Positions 1-15,882 of a stretch of DNA of 64,000 nt are shown in pieces; position 1 is the first letter of the stretch; every line of letters starts with the position of its first letter. Below the pieces are notes generated by a model. It did not search any database, was not told where the DNA came from, and was given only the letters and a program-made list of their open reading frames with translations. Both the position numbers and the translations under genes were made by a program. The stretch is from Paracoccaceae bacterium (GTDB lineage: Bacteria; Pseudomonadota; Alphaproteobacteria; Rhodobacterales; Rhodobacteraceae): contig JAAXIY010000033.1 in the NCBI GenBank assembly GCA_012270125.1, positions 24,402 through 88,401 of the forward strand. The letters are read 5' to 3'.

Positions 1-524
1 GCATACCTTATTATCAAGGGGTCTGCGCTATGACCCTTCTTAGATACTGTCAGGTTATATCGATCTCGTTTTAGAATTCTACATAACGCAATTGGAACAG
101 TTTCTTTTGGATTAAGGAGATTACCATTTTTTAAAGTTTTTTTAATCCCATAATCAAAAAACAAATGTGTGGCCATTTCATCTTTCTCAAGTTCATCTAT
201 GAAATCCGAAAATTTTTTTAAATCCCAATCAACGAGCCCCAATAAATTATTTGCATCGACAGCAAATGTAAATTCTGTGCTATCGGATTTTTCAGGATCA
301 GAATAATTTAAGCCTCGTTTTATGTTAATATAACCGAAAATTAGCAAAGATGCTGTTAAAGCGTAAATAACTAACGTAACAATGCTTTCCTTGTCGGCAA
401 TATATAGAAAGACTATTGCAACGGTCAACGAGATCCAGAGCCACATCCCTCTAAAAGTAAGTCCAATTAAGATTATAATTAGGCTAATTATTATTGGAAC
501 TTGTGTGTAATCAAAAGACGGCAC
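1..524 (-). CDS. Membrane-anchored NYN/PIN-like ribonuclease candidate, cut by the window edge
   Basis: An open frame enters from beyond position 1 and gives 174 codons. It starts at GTG 522-524; an inner ATG at 444-446 is the alternative, and neither has a clear Shine-Dalgarno. Residues about 10-70 are two or three hydrophobic segments, so the N-terminus is probably in the membrane. After a polar linker comes FAVDANNLLGLVDW, then a helix, HLFFDYG, and finally KKGHSADPLIIRYA. The early Asp-Asn motif and the late Gly-x-x-Ala-Asp motif followed by a helix resemble the acidic residues of NYN/Zc3h12a-like nucleases. Domain assignment is inference from motif shape. It lies 62 bp downstream of bciA on the same strand and could be co-transcribed with it. 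The C-terminus is outside the window. Confidence 0.5.
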   Translation of the reverse strand, partial: MPSFDYTQVPIIISLIIILIGLTFRGMWLWISLTVAIVFLYIADKESIVTLVIYALTASLLIFGYINIKRGLNYSDPEKSDSTEFTFAVDANNLLGLVDWDLKKFSDFIDELEKDEMATHLFFDYGIKKTLKNGNLLNPKETVPIALCRILKRDRYNLTVSKKGHSADPLIIRY

Positions 525-586
525 TTAAATTTTATATCCGTTGCAATTTTATCCCCACAGCCGTTTAGACTTTTCTAAATCAAAAA

Positions 587-1549
587 TCAATAAAGCTTAC
601 TGTCGCGGTCAATTTCCAACTGTAAGTCAAGATTTTTTATAGAATAAAAATAATCTCTTAAAGTATCTTTTCCCGTTGAAGGCGTCATATTTGCGTCATA
701 GCATTCTTTCTTTTCGTCCCAAATTAACATGGACTCTGTTGCATAATACTTTGCTATTTTAATGAGCTCAGACTTGTTCTTAGCCCAATTTGAGAAAGGA
801 GAAATTATTAATAGCAACAGTCTTATGGCATCAAGAAGTTTTGTTGGGAAGGACTTATATTTTGGAGACACCTCAAATATTTCAAATAATATTTTACCAA
901 TATCTTTGGGTGTTATTGACTGCTTTGGCCCCCCGATTGGCAGTATTTTTCGCCACTTAGTTTTGTCTTTAATACACGACAGAATATACAGTGATAAATC
1001 CTTCTCAGAAATTGGATTGCATTGCGTTATTTGTCCATCACCAAAGTAGACGTAAGGTTTGCCTTTTTTTATATTTTCTATTTGTCCAGATAGAGACTTG
1101 AAATAGGCCGTGGGCCTTACAATAGAAAAATTCAGGCCACTTTTTTTCAGCTCTTCCTCAAAAGCAAGTTTTTCAAATTGAAATGCTAATCTTGGTTTCT
1201 GAACACAAATGGCTGAAAGTAAAATAAATTGTGAACATTTTAAAGCTTTTGCTTTTTCTAAAAGAAGACAATTTAGTTTATAGTCTACAAGATGAGCATC
1301 CTTGGGTTCGCCAGTTCTGCTTGCAAGACATGAGATAATGACATCTACCTTTTCAAGATCAGCTATCCAATTATTATCATTGTTTGATATTTTGATTACT
1401 TTTAATTTCTTATTTAGCTGGCCAGGCTTATTATCTGAATGTCTTTTTGCTGTAACAACATCAAAGCCATTATCTAAAGCATACTTAACAACGTTTTTGC
1501 CTATGTAACCAGTAGAGCCAGCAACAAAAATTTTTGTCAACTTGAACAC
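587..1549 (-). CDS. bciA: 3,8-divinyl (proto)chlorophyllide a 8-vinyl reductase, BciA type
   Basis: NADPH-dependent reductase of the C8 vinyl group of chlorophyllide precursors. The N-terminus carries a Rossmann motif, AGSTGYIG at about residues 10-17. The middle has LLSAICVQKP, SIVRPTAYFKSLSGQ and YFGDG, and the C-terminal part has LPIGGPKQSITP and RYYATESM-like KYYATESML, a pattern specific to the BciA branch of extended SDRs rather than generic epimerases. The longest frame starts at GTG 1547-1549. An AAAGGTG sequence covering 1547-1553 sits 6 bases before TTG 1538-1540, so the real start may be that TTG, giving 317 aa. It is the last bch gene of the bchG-Bch2-bchP-idi-bciA series, 27 bp after idi. 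Confidence 0.85.
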   Translation of the reverse strand: MFKLTKIFVAGSTGYIGKNVVKYALDNGFDVVTAKRHSDNKPGQLNKKLKVIKISNNDNNWIADLEKVDVIISCLASRTGEPKDAHLVDYKLNCLLLEKAKALKCSQFILLSAICVQKPRLAFQFEKLAFEEELKKSGLNFSIVRPTAYFKSLSGQIENIKKGKPYVYFGDGQITQCNPISEKDLSLYILSCIKDKTKWRKILPIGGPKQSITPKDIGKILFEIFEVSPKYKSFPTKLLDAIRLLLLIISPFSNWAKNKSELIKIAKYYATESMLIWDEKKECYDANMTPSTGKDTLRDYFYSIKNLDLQLEIDRDSKLY

Positions 1550-1576
1550 CTTTCAAGTTAATATTTCAACGTCACT

Positions 1577-2104
1577 TCACGCTTGCTGAAAATCAAATAG
1601 TTTCTCAAAATGTTCATTTAAATAAATTTTGAACCACTGGGTATAGTCTGATGGTGAAAGTTTTACTTTTTCTTTAAGTTTTTCAATATCTACCCAAGCA
1701 AAATTCATAACCTCTTCTGGGTTCATTTTTACTTCAGGGGTTGTTTGACAGATGGCAGAAAAACAGTCCACTTGTTCATGCTCAATTAGCCCGTTACCAA
1801 CTCTTGCTTTGTATTCGATTTGATCAATAAAACGTAACTCTAAGTTTTTAAGACCAAGTTCTTCAAATATTCTTCTATGGGAACAATCTTCTGTGCTTTC
1901 TCCCCAATTTGGGTGAGAACAGCATGAGTTAGCCCAAAGTTTAGGTGAGTGATATTTATTAGGTGCTCTCTGTTGAATAAGTAATTTTCCATCACAAAAA
2001 ACAAAAATAGAGATGGCTTTGTGTTTTAGTCCTCTCTTATGAACTTCAAGCTTTTCTACGGGCTCTAAATTTCCGTTATTCCAGGCGGGTATTAAAATCG
2101 TCAT
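1577..2104 (-). CDS. idi: Isopentenyl-diphosphate delta-isomerase, type I
   Basis: Interconverts IPP and DMAPP, feeding the phytyl tail and carotenoids. The 175-aa protein is a Nudix fold of normal length for type I enzymes. It has WANSCCSHP, holding the catalytic Cys, at about residues 57-65. GE..EDCSHRRIFEELG forms the Nudix box, and EHEQVDCF holds the second catalytic Glu. The start overlaps the bchP stop by 4 bp (ATGA). Its position between bchP and bciA fits a role dedicated to pigment synthesis. Confidence 0.93.
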   Translation of the reverse strand: MTILIPAWNNGNLEPVEKLEVHKRGLKHKAISIFVFCDGKLLIQQRAPNKYHSPKLWANSCCSHPNWGESTEDCSHRRIFEELGLKNLELRFIDQIEYKARVGNGLIEHEQVDCFSAICQTTPEVKMNPEEVMNFAWVDIEKLKEKVKLSPSDYTQWFKIYLNEHFEKLFDFQQA

Positions 2105-3288
2105 GTATATTCCTTCGAAACAATACCTAACAAATGAGCAATATTCTTTAAGGCGATTTTTAGGTGTGCAAGTGGTTGAGCTTTTCCTAATTCTTTATTC
2201 ATATAAGCTTCAAATGTCATTGTCTGCACATCAACATCATGACAAAGAGAAACAAATCTTTCCCTTCTATCATCTGTTTTATAATATGCGTTTTGCATCG
2301 CGCCTAGTACTTTAAAAACAGTACCATGCTGTTTGACAAAGGATTTTTGAGCCAGTGCAAGCAGCTTAGGGTTATTATTTTTCAAAGCTTCGGTCACTGC
2401 CAACGCGGCCATTCGACCGGAACACATCGCATAAAATATTCCCTCGCCAGAACTTGGAGCAACCACACCAGCTGCATCACCAGCCAGCAGAACGTCTTTA
2501 CCGTTATCCCACTTTTTTAAAGGTTTAAGTGGAATAGGTGCGCCTTCTTTTCTAATGGTTTCGCAAGCCTCTAAACCTGAGTTTATTCTGAGAGATGATG
2601 TTGCGTCTTTTAAATCAAATCCCTTTACACCTGTTCCCATGCCCACTGAGACTGTATCACCATGTGGGAAGACCCAACCATAAAAATCTGGAGAAATTGA
2701 TCCATTATAAATGACATCACAACGATCTGATTTATACCCAGAAAAGTCTTCAGGTGCCTTGATAATTTCATGATATGCAATGACATAAGGAATTTGATCT
2801 GCATCTGGAATTTCAGATCTTGCTACTTTACTTCTAGCCCCGTCAGCACCGATAATGATTTTGGCACTAATTTTTTCTTTATTTTCGTTTTCGTGATTTA
2901 AAAATTCAACTGTTGTCTCACCATTCTGACGAGTGATTTTATCAAATGTTCCAGAAAACCTAGTAACACCGATAGATCTGGCTCGTTCACGCAGGAATTC
3001 ATCAAATTCTTCCCTATCTACCATTCCAACAAAGCCATTCTCGATCGGTATATCTACACTGCGATTTGTTGGAGAAACCATCCTTGCCGTTACAATTTTG
3101 GCTTTAAGCAAACGATCGGGTATGTCAAAATCTCTGATAAGGATCGGTGGTATCGCTCCACCACATGGTTTAATTCGCCCTGGCCGATCTAAAAGAGCCA
3201 CTTTATGACCTAATTTGCCAAGGTCTTCGGCAGCAGTAGCTCCACAAGGGCCACCGCCAATAATTATAACATCATACATTTTACTCAC
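2101..3288 (-). CDS. bchP: Geranylgeranyl diphosphate / bacteriochlorophyllide reductase BchP
   Basis: Reduces the geranylgeranyl side chain to phytyl on bacteriochlorophyll. The 395-aa length matches BchP. An FAD Rossmann motif, GGGPCGATAAEDLG, lies at residues about 11-24. It is followed by KPCGGAIPP, typical of the geranylgeranyl reductase family, and by GADGARSKVAR and LLAGDAAGVVAPSSGEGI, the second FAD-contacting block. It overlaps the upstream Bch2/PucC-type gene by 8 bp and the downstream idi by 4 bp, so these are translationally coupled. Confidence 0.95.
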   Translation of the reverse strand: MSKMYDVIIIGGGPCGATAAEDLGKLGHKVALLDRPGRIKPCGGAIPPILIRDFDIPDRLLKAKIVTARMVSPTNRSVDIPIENGFVGMVDREEFDEFLRERARSIGVTRFSGTFDKITRQNGETTVEFLNHENENKEKISAKIIIGADGARSKVARSEIPDADQIPYVIAYHEIIKAPEDFSGYKSDRCDVIYNGSISPDFYGWVFPHGDTVSVGMGTGVKGFDLKDATSSLRINSGLEACETIRKEGAPIPLKPLKKWDNGKDVLLAGDAAGVVAPSSGEGIFYAMCSGRMAALAVTEALKNNNPKLLALAQKSFVKQHGTVFKVLGAMQNAYYKTDDRRERFVSLCHDVDVQTMTFEAYMNKELGKAQPLAHLKIALKNIAHLLGIVSKEYT

Positions 3289-4594
3289 CCGGTATTGCTA
3301 TATTTTTCCCATAACTTTTATTAAACGTAATTGATGTGCTGGCTAAAAGAGCGGCCAATGCGAAAAGGCTTGCCTCTATTGAGAAAACCATTCCATAAGC
3401 ATTAACTGGACTTAGATCTACTAACTGTAAAAGGTCCACAAGAATAGTACCCAATAGGCCACCAAACCCAGCAGCAATGGCTTGCGCTGCCCCCCATAAC
3501 CCCATCCTAGTCCCTTCACGACTCTTGGCACCACTTCCTGCTAAACTCATCATTGAGCCAATGGCGGCAACTGCGAACATGCCATTAAAAAAACCCAGAC
3601 CAATTACAGCAAATTCTAATGGCAGAAAACTTTTCATCTGGCCTAGCAGCATAATTGATAGAAGCATGAAACAGGATCCAAAACATCCCGCCTGAACCCA
3701 CGACTTGAGTGTGCCTAGTTTGAGCCCTGTTGCGAGTATACCAACAGTGAGCATTCCAATAAATACGCCACCATTTTGCATACCAGATAGGGAAGTTGTT
3801 TGACTAGGAGTGTACTTAAAAACAATACCAGCGTATGGCTCAAGAATAAGTTCTTGCATAAAGTATGCTGTCATTGAGAGAAAAACAAAAATTGTAAAAT
3901 TTCTAGTTTTTGAGTGCTGCCACACACTTTTTAGTTCTTCGAATAAAGGTGCTTTTTCTTCATTCTTTTGCTCTACTTTTTCCAGATTATTTTCAATTCT
4001 CCAAGTTGCGACGACTGATATAATCAAAGTTAAAAATGTAAGGCTAGCTACAATTTTGAAAAGTAATTCAAAGCTATATGGCACTAATAGCATCCCAACA
4101 ATTCCCGCCGTCATTGCAATTCCAAATATCATCATTAACCAAGTAATCATGGCAGCTGCAGGGCGACGTCTTTCTGCAGTATGTTTCGCCATAAGTGCGA
4201 GTAAAGAGGTTCCAGATGCTCCAACTCCCAACCCAATGAGTGTGTAAGCAAAAATGGAAATAACCATTGCAATAAGTGGGTTTTCAGCGAAAAATATTAA
4301 GCTTAAAGTTGCTAGATTTGCCCCAATTCCCAAAATTAGCATGCCAAGATTTATCCACTTTGTTCTATTATTTTCTAGATCGGAAATTAATCCCCACTTT
4401 GGCCGAGAGAGTTGAACGGCGTAATGTAAACCAACCAAAAACCCAGGAATTGTAGCGGCCATAGATAACTCAACAACCATTAATCGGTTTAAGGTTGAAG
4501 TCATTATGACGACTATTGCACCCAGGCATGCCTGAACTAATCCAAGGCGGAATATAGAAAACCATCCGAGCGTTTTTTGTTTACTGTCAATCAT
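3281..4594 (-). CDS. PucC/Bch2-family photosynthesis membrane protein (Orf428-like)
   Basis: A 437-aa polytopic membrane protein of the major-facilitator-like PucC/BCH2 family, with about 12 hydrophobic segments. The N-terminal FRLGLVQACLGA and the segment LNRLMVVELSMAA are typical of the family and are echoed in LhaA at 16550-17995. Family members aid light-harvesting complex assembly or pigment delivery. The position between bchP and bchG is that of the Rhodobacter gene called bch2/orf428. The frame is open upstream to 4630. ATG 4592-4594 is chosen because it forms a TAATG overlap with the bchG stop codon and begins at the family's usual N-terminus. Confidence 0.85.
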   Translation of the reverse strand: MIDSKQKTLGWFSIFRLGLVQACLGAIVVIMTSTLNRLMVVELSMAATIPGFLVGLHYAVQLSRPKWGLISDLENNRTKWINLGMLILGIGANLATLSLIFFAENPLIAMVISIFAYTLIGLGVGASGTSLLALMAKHTAERRRPAAAMITWLMMIFGIAMTAGIVGMLLVPYSFELLFKIVASLTFLTLIISVVATWRIENNLEKVEQKNEEKAPLFEELKSVWQHSKTRNFTIFVFLSMTAYFMQELILEPYAGIVFKYTPSQTTSLSGMQNGGVFIGMLTVGILATGLKLGTLKSWVQAGCFGSCFMLLSIMLLGQMKSFLPLEFAVIGLGFFNGMFAVAAIGSMMSLAGSGAKSREGTRMGLWGAAQAIAAGFGGLLGTILVDLLQLVDLSPVNAYGMVFSIEASLFALAALLASTSITFNKSYGKNIAIPGE

Positions 4595-5499
4595 TATTGT
4601 CCCACCGCCTGTGATATCCCGATAGAGCAAACCATCATTCCACTTACGAACATCAAAACCCCTGTTGAATTATACCAAGGAGCATATCTTTCTGGATCGC
4701 TTAATAATCTCCGCATTGCTATGAATTGCCCAAATACAAGTAATAAGACAAAAGCAGAAAATAGAGGAAGTCCCCAAGTGTAGAGTAAAGCTACAACGAA
4801 AATTTGAGGTGCAGCCATTACATAACAAGCAATTTTGGCCGCTCTGTCTGGTCCCAATTGAACAGGGAGTGAATTTATTCCAAGCGCTTTATCACCTTTC
4901 AACGCTTTAAAGTCATTTAGAGTCATAATGCCATGTGCACCAATCGCATAAGCAATCGCGACTAAGATTATTTTTGTATCAGGAAATGCTTGCAGCATAA
5001 CTGCAGCACCAGTGAACCAGGGAATGCCTTCATAACAAAGACCAACTAAACCAGGGCCCCAAATGCCAGATTTTTTTAATCGAATTGGTTCTATTGAATA
5101 GATCCATGCAGCCAGTGCGGCAAAGATCGTTGCAATAAACCCCCAAATGCCGAGCTGCCAACCTAGGACTAATGCAAGTAATGTCATTCCTAATGCTATT
5201 TTAAGCCCCCAATTACCTGGCATTCTACCGGAAGGGATTGGTCTGTTAGGTTCATTAATTGTGTCTACATGTCTATCACACCAATCATTTGCTGCTTGGC
5301 TCATTCCACAAACAACAGGGCCAGCGACTATTATTCCGAGTATTAGTAAGTCCAAATTTTCTGCGATAGATGCGCCGGATGATATAACTCCACAGGCATA
5401 AGCCCACATTGGGGGAAACCAAGTTATTGGTTTAAGAAGTTCAAGAACAACTAAGAAATTAGGATAAGTTGTTGGCTGTTTACTATTCGTGACACTCAT
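4594..5499 (-). CDS. bchG: Bacteriochlorophyll synthase (UbiA prenyltransferase)
   Basis: Esterifies bacteriochlorophyllide a with geranylgeranyl diphosphate in the membrane. The 301-aa protein is a UbiA-family polytopic enzyme with both aspartate motifs. The first is NDWCDRHVDTINEPNRPIPSG at about residues 67-87; the second is LNDFKALKGD followed by GINSLP. WFPPMWAYACG near residue 27 is characteristic of BchG. No Shine-Dalgarno precedes the ATG, whereas a TGT-N12-ACA element ends one base upstream, so initiation may be leaderless. It is the first gene of a five-gene minus-strand operon. Confidence 0.96.
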   Translation of the reverse strand: MSVTNSKQPTTYPNFLVVLELLKPITWFPPMWAYACGVISSGASIAENLDLLILGIIVAGPVVCGMSQAANDWCDRHVDTINEPNRPIPSGRMPGNWGLKIALGMTLLALVLGWQLGIWGFIATIFAALAAWIYSIEPIRLKKSGIWGPGLVGLCYEGIPWFTGAAVMLQAFPDTKIILVAIAYAIGAHGIMTLNDFKALKGDKALGINSLPVQLGPDRAAKIACYVMAAPQIFVVALLYTWGLPLFSAFVLLLVFGQFIAMRRLLSDPERYAPWYNSTGVLMFVSGMMVCSIGISQAVGQ

Positions 5500-5500
5500 G

Positions 5501-5518
5501 TGTCATATATTATTGACA
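5501..5518. promoter_or_regulatory. PpsR/CrtJ-type operator at bchG
   Basis: The sequence is TGTCA, 8 bases, TGACA, a perfect 5-base inverted repeat fitting TGT-N12-ACA, the known PpsR/CrtJ site. It lies 1 bp from the bchG start codon, overlaps the predicted -10 (5507-5512), and faces a genome region that encodes PpsR itself 100 bp away. Confidence 0.7.
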
Positions 5519-5534
5519 ATATGAAATCATGCAA
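5507..5534 (-). promoter_or_regulatory. Predicted bchG promoter
   Basis: On the minus strand TTGCAT (5529-5534), a 16-base spacer and TAATAT (5507-5512) form a plausible sigma-70 promoter. The expected start of transcription falls at about 5499-5500, the A of the bchG ATG. Confidence 0.4.
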
Positions 5535-5551
5535 CTGAAAATAAACAGTTT

Positions 5552-5569
5552 TGTAAAACAAATGAAACA
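5552..5569. promoter_or_regulatory. Possible second PpsR-type element upstream of bchG
   Basis: TGT-N12-ACA spacing is met, but the inner bases are not palindromic. It lies 33 bp beyond the better site. A chance match is possible in AT-rich DNA. Confidence 0.3.
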
Positions 5570-5611
5570 TTTCTGGACGTTAAAAAGAGTTAAAAATAAA
5601 TAAACCGGAGT

Positions 5612-7024
5612 TTATATCTCAAACTTGCTTAGTTTTACATACAGGCTCTGCCTTGAAAGCCCTAAAAGATCAGCAGCGGCAGCTCTATTATTATTTGTAA
5701 TTTCTAATGCTGCCTCTATGCATATTTTTTCAATAACATCAGTTGTGTCAGTTACGATTTCCTTGAGTGTTGCGCTCCCAACTAACTCTTTTGCTGCTAT
5801 TTCATCTTGCTTATTATTTTCTTTGTAATTGATACTTGATGTACCATCCCTGCTTTGTGATGCAGAAACTTCCCTAACTATAAAGGCTACTAAGGCATTG
5901 GCATCAGATTTATTTCTAGAAACAGATGCCTCTATCTCTATCTTTGTACCAAAAACACTTTTTAGATGTGTGGAATATGTTTTAACAGCCCCCGATTTCA
6001 TCACGTTTTCTAACATAATTGCTAAATCAATTTCGCCTCTTCCAAGATAGTCTGAAAGATTTTTGGCTATTACTTCACTTTTATGACTAGAATTTGTTAG
6101 GTCCAAAAACCGATCATTTATGTACTGAATAGATCCATTTATGTCTGTAAATATTATAGCATCTGGGCTGCTGTGGAAAGTGGCTAATAGATTTTCCGTA
6201 AGTTCCTTTTCTCCTTGCTTCCTTATCGTTTTGGGGAAAAACTTACAGATAAGAATTTGCTGCCCTGCGGCTCTGTAGACATCAGGAGTTACTGAGAAAA
6301 TCACCTCTCCATTTGCGGTGTCAAGTTCCTCGCTCAAATCATAATTTCCATGAGCTGCAATTGAAATCTTCTCAACAAAGCCTTTTCTTTCAGATTTATT
6401 CGAAAGAAATGACTGAATCGAAACTTTTTCATTGCTTTCGGAGCCTTTGTAGAACATTTCTTGGAAAGCAGGGTTGGAAAAAATGATTTCTCCCGACTTA
6501 GCGTTAACAAAAGCTAAAGCATCGCTAGTTTTTGCCAAAAGAACATTAAAGTGCGCTTCTAACTCTCTTTTTTCTTCAATACTTTCTTCGACGGCTATTT
6601 GCGCTTTCACGAACCTTTGTTGATTTTCCGAGATCGACTGAAGATCTCTGCCCAACAAAATTATTTTGCCGTCTTTGCCAAGCCGGTGGATATTGTATTT
6701 TATTGGAAAACGCCATTCTGCATTATCTATGTGGTTTAGTTCTAGACCGTACAAAACCGTTTCATCACTTTCTAGTTTAGCAATCGCTGCCTCTAATTTT
6801 GGGATACTCTCCACTGTAAGAAACTTTGTTAGTTTTCGACCGACCCAGTGGTTTAAATCGCCATACGATTTCTCAGCTTTATTGACTAGAATAGATGATA
6901 TTTTTGTTTCGGCATCGATCAAAAAAGCAATATCTGAGGAAGTCGCTAACACCCCTCCAAGATACTCTGGTTCTATCATTGGAATGGATCCAAATTCCCA
7001 AGTGGTATCTGGCTTTTGATTCAT
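5612..7024 (-). CDS. ppsR: Photosynthesis repressor PpsR/CrtJ
   Basis: Redox-sensing aerobic repressor of bch, crt and puc genes. The 470-aa length matches PpsR. PAS-like regions lie around residues 25-130, 155-260 and 275-385, and the C-terminal 45 residues are a Fis-type helix-turn-helix (NNRAAAADLLGLSRQSLYVKL). The protein has just two cysteines, at 260 in ILICKFF and 435 in EKICIEAAL next to the HTH. These match the two redox-active cysteines described for Rhodobacter PpsR. The start overlaps the ppaA stop (ATGA), so antirepressor and repressor are made together. Confidence 0.95.
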   Translation of the reverse strand: MNQKPDTTWEFGSIPMIEPEYLGGVLATSSDIAFLIDAETKISSILVNKAEKSYGDLNHWVGRKLTKFLTVESIPKLEAAIAKLESDETVLYGLELNHIDNAEWRFPIKYNIHRLGKDGKIILLGRDLQSISENQQRFVKAQIAVEESIEEKRELEAHFNVLLAKTSDALAFVNAKSGEIIFSNPAFQEMFYKGSESNEKVSIQSFLSNKSERKGFVEKISIAAHGNYDLSEELDTANGEVIFSVTPDVYRAAGQQILICKFFPKTIRKQGEKELTENLLATFHSSPDAIIFTDINGSIQYINDRFLDLTNSSHKSEVIAKNLSDYLGRGEIDLAIMLENVMKSGAVKTYSTHLKSVFGTKIEIEASVSRNKSDANALVAFIVREVSASQSRDGTSSINYKENNKQDEIAAKELVGSATLKEIVTDTTDVIEKICIEAALEITNNNRAAAADLLGLSRQSLYVKLSKFEI

Positions 7025-7812
7025 CCTTGCGCTGCCTCATTTAGTCTATTAATTTCTCTTTTTGCTTTATTTTCAACGTATTCTGTTACAGCGTCAAGTG
7101 AGTTTGTTACTAAGTTAAATCCACTTAAATCCACACCCTGTGAAATCTTATCAATATTACTTCCACCTAAGAAAATGGAAACCTTTTCACTACATTGTTT
7201 TCTAATTTCTTTAACACAATCGGCTGTTTCTTTAACGCTAAGATAGCTCGCGCTTGAAAAAAATATTCCGTCGTAGTCGTTAGCTCTTTGGAGTTCACAA
7301 ATTTCCGATGAACTCGCATTTAGTTTTATTTTTAATGAATGCCCTTTTCGTCTCAGCATGTCACCCAATACAAGAGCTCCTAAAGTATGTTGTTCGCTTT
7401 GATGGACGCAAATAAGGTACCTTCTTCCATTGTCTAAACCAACGGTTGGCTTTGTTTTTTGAGCTATTTCTTTCAGCAAAACTTGTAAATTTGATGATCC
7501 GATAGTTACCTCGGAAAAACTTAAACTATCGTTTACCCAAGATTCTCCAAGCCTTACAGCTGCTATTGGAATACAATGGTCTATAATTGTCTCTCTCTTA
7601 AAGCCTAATTCTAATAGCTCTTGCAGAGCAGCTGAATAGTTAAAGTTCTTGGATAGACAATGCCTAACTAAAAGCATACCAGCATGCTCAACCCACTCTG
7701 GGTTAGCTGGCCGTAAAAGATGTCCTTTGCTAGCGTTGAGCGCAGAGTAAACCAGGCTCGAAATATGATCTATATCCGAACTTTGTGAAAATCTATTATT
7801 TTTCTCATTCAC
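7021..7812 (-). CDS. ppaA: PpaA/AerR, B12-binding antirepressor of PpsR
   Basis: Partner of PpsR in light/oxygen control of photosynthesis genes. The 263-aa protein has a helical N-terminal region and a cobalamin-binding-like domain with HQSEQHTLGALVLGDMLRRKGH at about residues 137-158. This includes the His of the AerR-type HTLGA motif. The later GIFFSS, IFLGGSNID and SLDAV segments complete a B12-type Rossmann fold. The frame is open to TTG 7824, but GTG 7810-7812 is chosen because GGAGG lies 5 bases upstream of it. It is divergent from bchF. Confidence 0.88.
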   Translation of the reverse strand: MNEKNNRFSQSSDIDHISSLVYSALNASKGHLLRPANPEWVEHAGMLLVRHCLSKNFNYSAALQELLELGFKRETIIDHCIPIAAVRLGESWVNDSLSFSEVTIGSSNLQVLLKEIAQKTKPTVGLDNGRRYLICVHQSEQHTLGALVLGDMLRRKGHSLKIKLNASSSEICELQRANDYDGIFFSSASYLSVKETADCVKEIRKQCSEKVSIFLGGSNIDKISQGVDLSGFNLVTNSLDAVTEYVENKAKREINRLNEAAQG

Positions 7813-7986
7813 GCTTGCCTCCAAACCCTGAACGACTTAGGCGAAGCAGCTAACGGTTAATCTAATTTAATGTCTTATAGCATACTTAATTTTAGGTAAT
7901 TTGTCCAATTTTATGTTCCGACAAGTTGTTTCGTTCAAAATCAAAGATTTTCCATTGAAACTAAGGAGCTTATGCAATTTGAAAAA

Positions 7987-8004
7987 TGTTAATATAAATA
8001 GACA
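7987..8004. promoter_or_regulatory. PpsR/CrtJ-type operator, distal, bchF
   Basis: TGT-TAATATAAATAG-ACA fits TGT-N12-ACA exactly. It forms a tandem with 8020-8037, with centres 33 bp apart, about three helical turns. Confidence 0.65.
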
Positions 8005-8019
8005 GTATTTTTAAAATAG

Positions 8020-8037
8020 TGTAAGTTTTTATTGACA
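8020..8037. promoter_or_regulatory. PpsR/CrtJ-type operator, proximal, bchF
   Basis: TGTAA, 8 bases, TTGACA gives an exact TGT-N12-ACA. Its right half is the TTGACA (8032-8037) that would serve as the bchF -35, so a bound repressor would block polymerase. Confidence 0.7.
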
Positions 8038-8059
8038 TATTTTTGTGCTCAGCAATACT
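8032..8059 (+). promoter_or_regulatory. Predicted bchF promoter
   Basis: TTGACA (8032-8037), a 16-base spacer and AATACT (8054-8059, 4 of 6 to consensus). Transcription would begin at about 8066, the A of the bchF ATG. Confidence 0.45.
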
Positions 8060-8065
8060 TGTGTC

Positions 8066-15881
<7,816 letters not shown>

Positions 15882-15882
<1 letters not shown>

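Larger units (their letters stand above)
7813..8065. promoter_or_regulatory. ppaA-bchF divergent control region
   Basis: A 253-bp gene-free stretch, very AT-rich toward bchF. It holds two TGT-N12-ACA elements near bchF (listed separately) and a TTGACA hexamer. A short TGT-TCCG-ACA palindrome lies near 7914-7923. No terminator or RNA structure is evident. Confidence 0.6.

Noticed and set aside
3810..4247. 145-codon plus-strand frame within the Bch2/PucC-type gene
   Set aside because: It is antisense to a well-supported membrane protein, low in complexity and without a ribosome site.
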